This document shows positions 61,171-64,000 of a stretch of 64,000 nt of DNA, one piece after another. Below the pieces are notes generated by a model. That model did no database searches. It saw only the letters and a list, made by a program, of their open reading frames with translations, and was not told the origin of the DNA. Both the position numbers and the translations under genes were made by a program. Each line of letters starts with the position of its first letter. The first letter of the stretch is position 1. This DNA comes from Picocystis sp. L7 (Eukaryota; Chlorophyta; Picocystophyceae; Picocystales; Picocystaceae): NCBI GenBank assembly GCA_020975725.1, contig QXJR01000010.1:639501-703500 (forward strand), given 5' to 3'.

Positions 61171-63282
61171 AACCGATACCCCTACATCAGTTTTCAGGAC
61201 CACCATCCAAATGGGCCTCGGCGGGAACAATGCAGTGTGAGCTGCAAAAGGAAGCTTGCACAAGGTACTGAAACCGCTCCACAACTGGCAATCATAGTCC
61301 AGGTGATGGCTGCGTTTTGCAAATCACGCGAACATCCGGCATCGCCCTTGAATGGCATACCCCAGGTGGACCACCACACAAGATAGCGATACCCGAGAAA
61401 CGCGTTCTTGAGCCTTGGGGAATCAGTGTTATACTAGCAAGGGAATTAAGGAAATTGTACGTGGTGAGGGCCTTTGCCTTCCTCGTATTCATGAATGGAA
61501 GGAAGCGACCTTCCTCTTGTTGGAGACTATTTGCTTGCCTTGCGCTCGTTTCCTGCCTCTTGATGGGATGCAGAGGCGACCAACCAGTGCCCGCAGTTCT
61601 TAGCCGTACATGGAACTAGCTGTACCATGTCGTGATGGAGCAAACGGGCAGATGCAGTTTGGACTTTGCAAAGCGCCGAGGAGTATTTTAGCTCCTCGTT
61701 CGCTAGTTCATAGAAAACAAGTTACGTCCACTCAAGCTGACTCTCAACGATAGTATGACAAGCATTGTTTTGAAGTTCCTTGCCAAGAAGAAGCACGAGA
61801 AGCATGCTGAGAAGATTATACTTCAGACAGGACGTCCCTACGAAACCCTCATATGTTCCTCGCCCTTACAAGAAAGCCATTGCTGGTAGTGCGAGCGGTT
61901 GGTCAGCTTGCGGATAATAATGGCCTGGTCCGTGATGCCGGCTTTGCAAAGAGGGACTGTACCAATGACAGCGAGTGAATTGGATCGTTTGATATTTTTC
62001 ACAGCAAAGAGACAGTCAAGCAAGAGGTATACATGTACGATAGGGCCCAAGAAGCCTAAGCACGCCTTGGGGGTAGTACTTTTCACATTGCCTTCCGGAT
62101 ACAACTGGAAATCTATCGTATCTGAAATTGGTGGTCGCAAAAGACTCTTATGCAACATTGATGGGAAATTGAGTTTGGCATGGTATGATGGACAAGCCTT
62201 CGAAGGGACTCATCCTACGGAGGGTTCACTGCCTGCTTCTCGGTAGAACTGGAGTAGCATTTCTAGTCCAATACTGGAGAGAATGCATCGATGATATCAA
62301 GGATCCAGTCATGCAAGGACGAGAGCAGGAATTCGCTGTGACCTTAAGACAGCACCAGTACACATGATTGGTTTCTGTCGATCCCTACAAACTACCGTTA
62401 TCGGAAAGCCAAAGCGGTGGCATTTCATGCAGAGTGCAGCATTTCCCCTGTAACCGGACATGTATTTTTTCGTACGCCACCGTGGATTTTTAGCCTGCCA
62501 AGCCTATTTTGAGAGGACGTGACCTGAATTTCGTGAACACGCCGCATATATATTCCACAAATTGATGCGATCTTCCATTCAGCTGGTCTAGTTCCATACC
62601 TCATTCCCAAATGCCACAACAATTTGCAACGAGTGATCCTTTGTTTCACAGACAAGTAGGAGGGACCTTCATGTCACTTATAGATGGCGGTAATGGGAGA
62701 CACACGTCTGGTCAAGAGCCAGGTTGATTCCAAGAAAAAGGTAACCTAGTAATTGACCGGGCGAAAGAGAGAAGAGAGCAAGTCTCCTCTGTCTCGACAC
62801 CAATTGAAAGACACATTCCATTTTACTGCTCTTGAATCACACCAACAAGTAGACTTGGATGTTGGAATCATTGTGGACGTGCAAGCTTCAGCGATGGACA
62901 AGCCAGGAGAAGCTTCGGACCGACCACATCGAGTGTGTAGTGGGCAAGTTCGTCGTGTCTATGGGTCCCATCCAGCGGCCAAGCCGTTGTTACCTTTGCA
63001 TGGGAGATCGTCCACTTTCTTACCTAGGTGTAGAAGAAAGATGGAGGCGTTATGGTAGGTCCTATTCCACCAAGACATCCAAACATTCTTTCGTGCCTTG
63101 GTGGAAAGTCGAAGGCGAAGAATGGTGCACGCATTTGTCCCTTTCTCCATCATCCATTTGCTCCGGCACTGTTTTTTATCCCTTTTCTCCTCGATCTTGG
63201 TGTGCGATTGAAAGGCATCCTTCGGGTCGGATCAACATCCCCATCCGGGTAGACGGGATAGAAAGAGAAGAGAAGGGATCGA
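61171..63282. other. Intergenic; no gene recognised
   Basis: Several short plus-strand frames (61317-61619, 61899-62246) read partly protein-like but carry no family features; they may be decayed coding sequence. Confidence 0.45.
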
Positions 63283-63780
63283 ATGGATAGAAAGAGAAAG
63301 GATAGAAGGGATGGGATGGATAGAAAGAGAAGAGAAGGGATCGAATGGATAGAAAGAGAAAGGATAGATGGAGAAGGGATAGAAGGAGAAGAAGGGATAG
63401 ATGGAGAAGGGATAGAAGGAGAAGAAAGGATAGATGGAGAAGCAATAGAAAGAGAAGAAAGGATAGATGGAGAAGGGATAGAAGGAGAAGAAAGGATAGA
63501 TGGAGAAGCAATAGAAGGAGAAGAAAGGATAGATGGAGAAGGGATAGAAGGAGAAGAAAGGATAGATGGAGAAGCAATAGAAGGAGAAGAAAGGATAGAT
63601 GGAGAAGGGATAGAAGGAGAAGAAAGGATAGATGGAGAAGGGATAGAAGGAGAAGAAAGGATAGATGGAGAAGGGATAGAAGGAGAAGAAAGGATAGATG
63701 GAGAAGCAATAGAAGGAGAAGAAAGGATAGAAGAAGGGATCGAATGAGAAGAAAGGATAGAAGAAGGGATCGAATGAGAA
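63283..63780. repeat. Purine-rich minisatellite, 33-bp main unit
   Basis: Unit ggatagatggagaagggata followed by gaaggagaagaaa, about a dozen copies, almost purely A/G on the plus strand apart from one or two T per half-unit. As 33 is divisible by 3, all frames stay open and read IDGEGIEGEER on one strand and FYPF/SIYPFFS-type peptides on the other; I take these as by-products. The edges degenerate into a gatcgaatg variant. Confidence 0.9.
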
Positions 63781-64000
63781 AGCAGAGGTGAGTGCACGTG
63801 CACACGTGAGGTGGAATGCGCGTCGCGTGCGTCCCAAGCATCAGGTCGGAGGGGAAGGTTCCGCGTCCACGTAAAGCAAGTGCGATCCCGACCACGAGGA
63901 TGGCGACGAACAGGGGTGGATCCGCAAGGGACAAGAAGAAGATACTCTTCTTGTGCCTGGGGAACATCTGCAGGAGTCCCACCGCAGAAGCCGTGTTCAA
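63781..64000 (-). CDS. Possible 5'-partial membrane protein at the right edge
   Basis: The minus-strand frame is open to the window edge and contains one hydrophobic segment (LFVAILVVGIALAL) followed by RGRGTFPSDLM. It runs into the minisatellite, so any real exon must end near 63800. No family recognised; could be chance. Confidence 0.2.

Noticed and set aside
63176-64000. 274-codon minus-strand Leu/Phe/Ser repeat protein
   Set aside because: Most of it is the purine minisatellite read backwards; only the last 65 residues could be real.
1-64000. CRISPR arrays, bacterial operons, prophage, rRNA
   Set aside because: The tandem repeats found lack unique spacers of constant length; gene content and the intron are eukaryotic; no rRNA-like sequence noticed.

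Overview
The window looks like nuclear DNA of an intron-poor unicellular eukaryote, possibly a microalga or related protist. The evidence is eukaryote-specific genes (TCF25/RQC1, the ESCRT regulator VTA1/LIP5, TUTase-type nucleotidyltransferases, a TKL protein kinase), secretory proteins with GPI-like tails, one clear GT-AG intron (36214-36294), a decayed piggyBac-family element, several minisatellites, and no operon structure. The species cannot be fixed from the sequence alone.

Positions 1-18143 hold the 3' part of a giant type I polyketide synthase. The frame is already open at base 3, inside an ACP, so the gene continues off the left edge. Three modules of architecture KS-DH-(pseudo-KR)-ER-KR-ACP follow, none with an acyltransferase (AT). 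They form a tandem array with a period of exactly 4,686 bp and near-identical DNA. A terminal module follows: an intact KS, a DH-like relic without its catalytic His, an ACP-like relic without the carrier Ser, and a BAHD-like acyltransferase domain in which the catalytic His is Arg. After about 3.8 kb of repeat-bearing spacer, a co-directional gene (21932-23827) encodes an ACP fused to an intact paralogue of that same BAHD-like domain (HGLAD present). These two genes form a candidate lipid/polyketide system and are the main find.

From 24 to 36 kb there is a frameshifted member of an unknown protein family (24568-25573), a minisatellite, a weak hypothetical gene, a secreted formamidase/acetamidase-like protein (minus strand) with a G-box cluster upstream, a small secreted Cys-rich protein, and a GH19 chitinase-like protein with Cys-rich repeats (minus strand, two exons).

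From 38 to 41 kb lies a dead piggyBac-like element: transposase with two in-frame TAG codons and a frameshift, flanked by matching palindromic ends. From 42 to 44 kb is a four-pass membrane TKL kinase with an MLKL-like helical segment. About 4.4 kb of gene-poor, AT-richer DNA follows, with a copy of a 187-bp dispersed repeat.

From 48.5 to 61 kb is a compact housekeeping stretch: TCF25, a TauE/SafE-type anion transporter, VTA1 (minus strand), two tandem TUTase-like paralogues, and an intact paralogue of the unknown family seen at 24.6-25.6 kb. The last 3 kb are mostly noncoding and end in a 33-bp purine-rich minisatellite.
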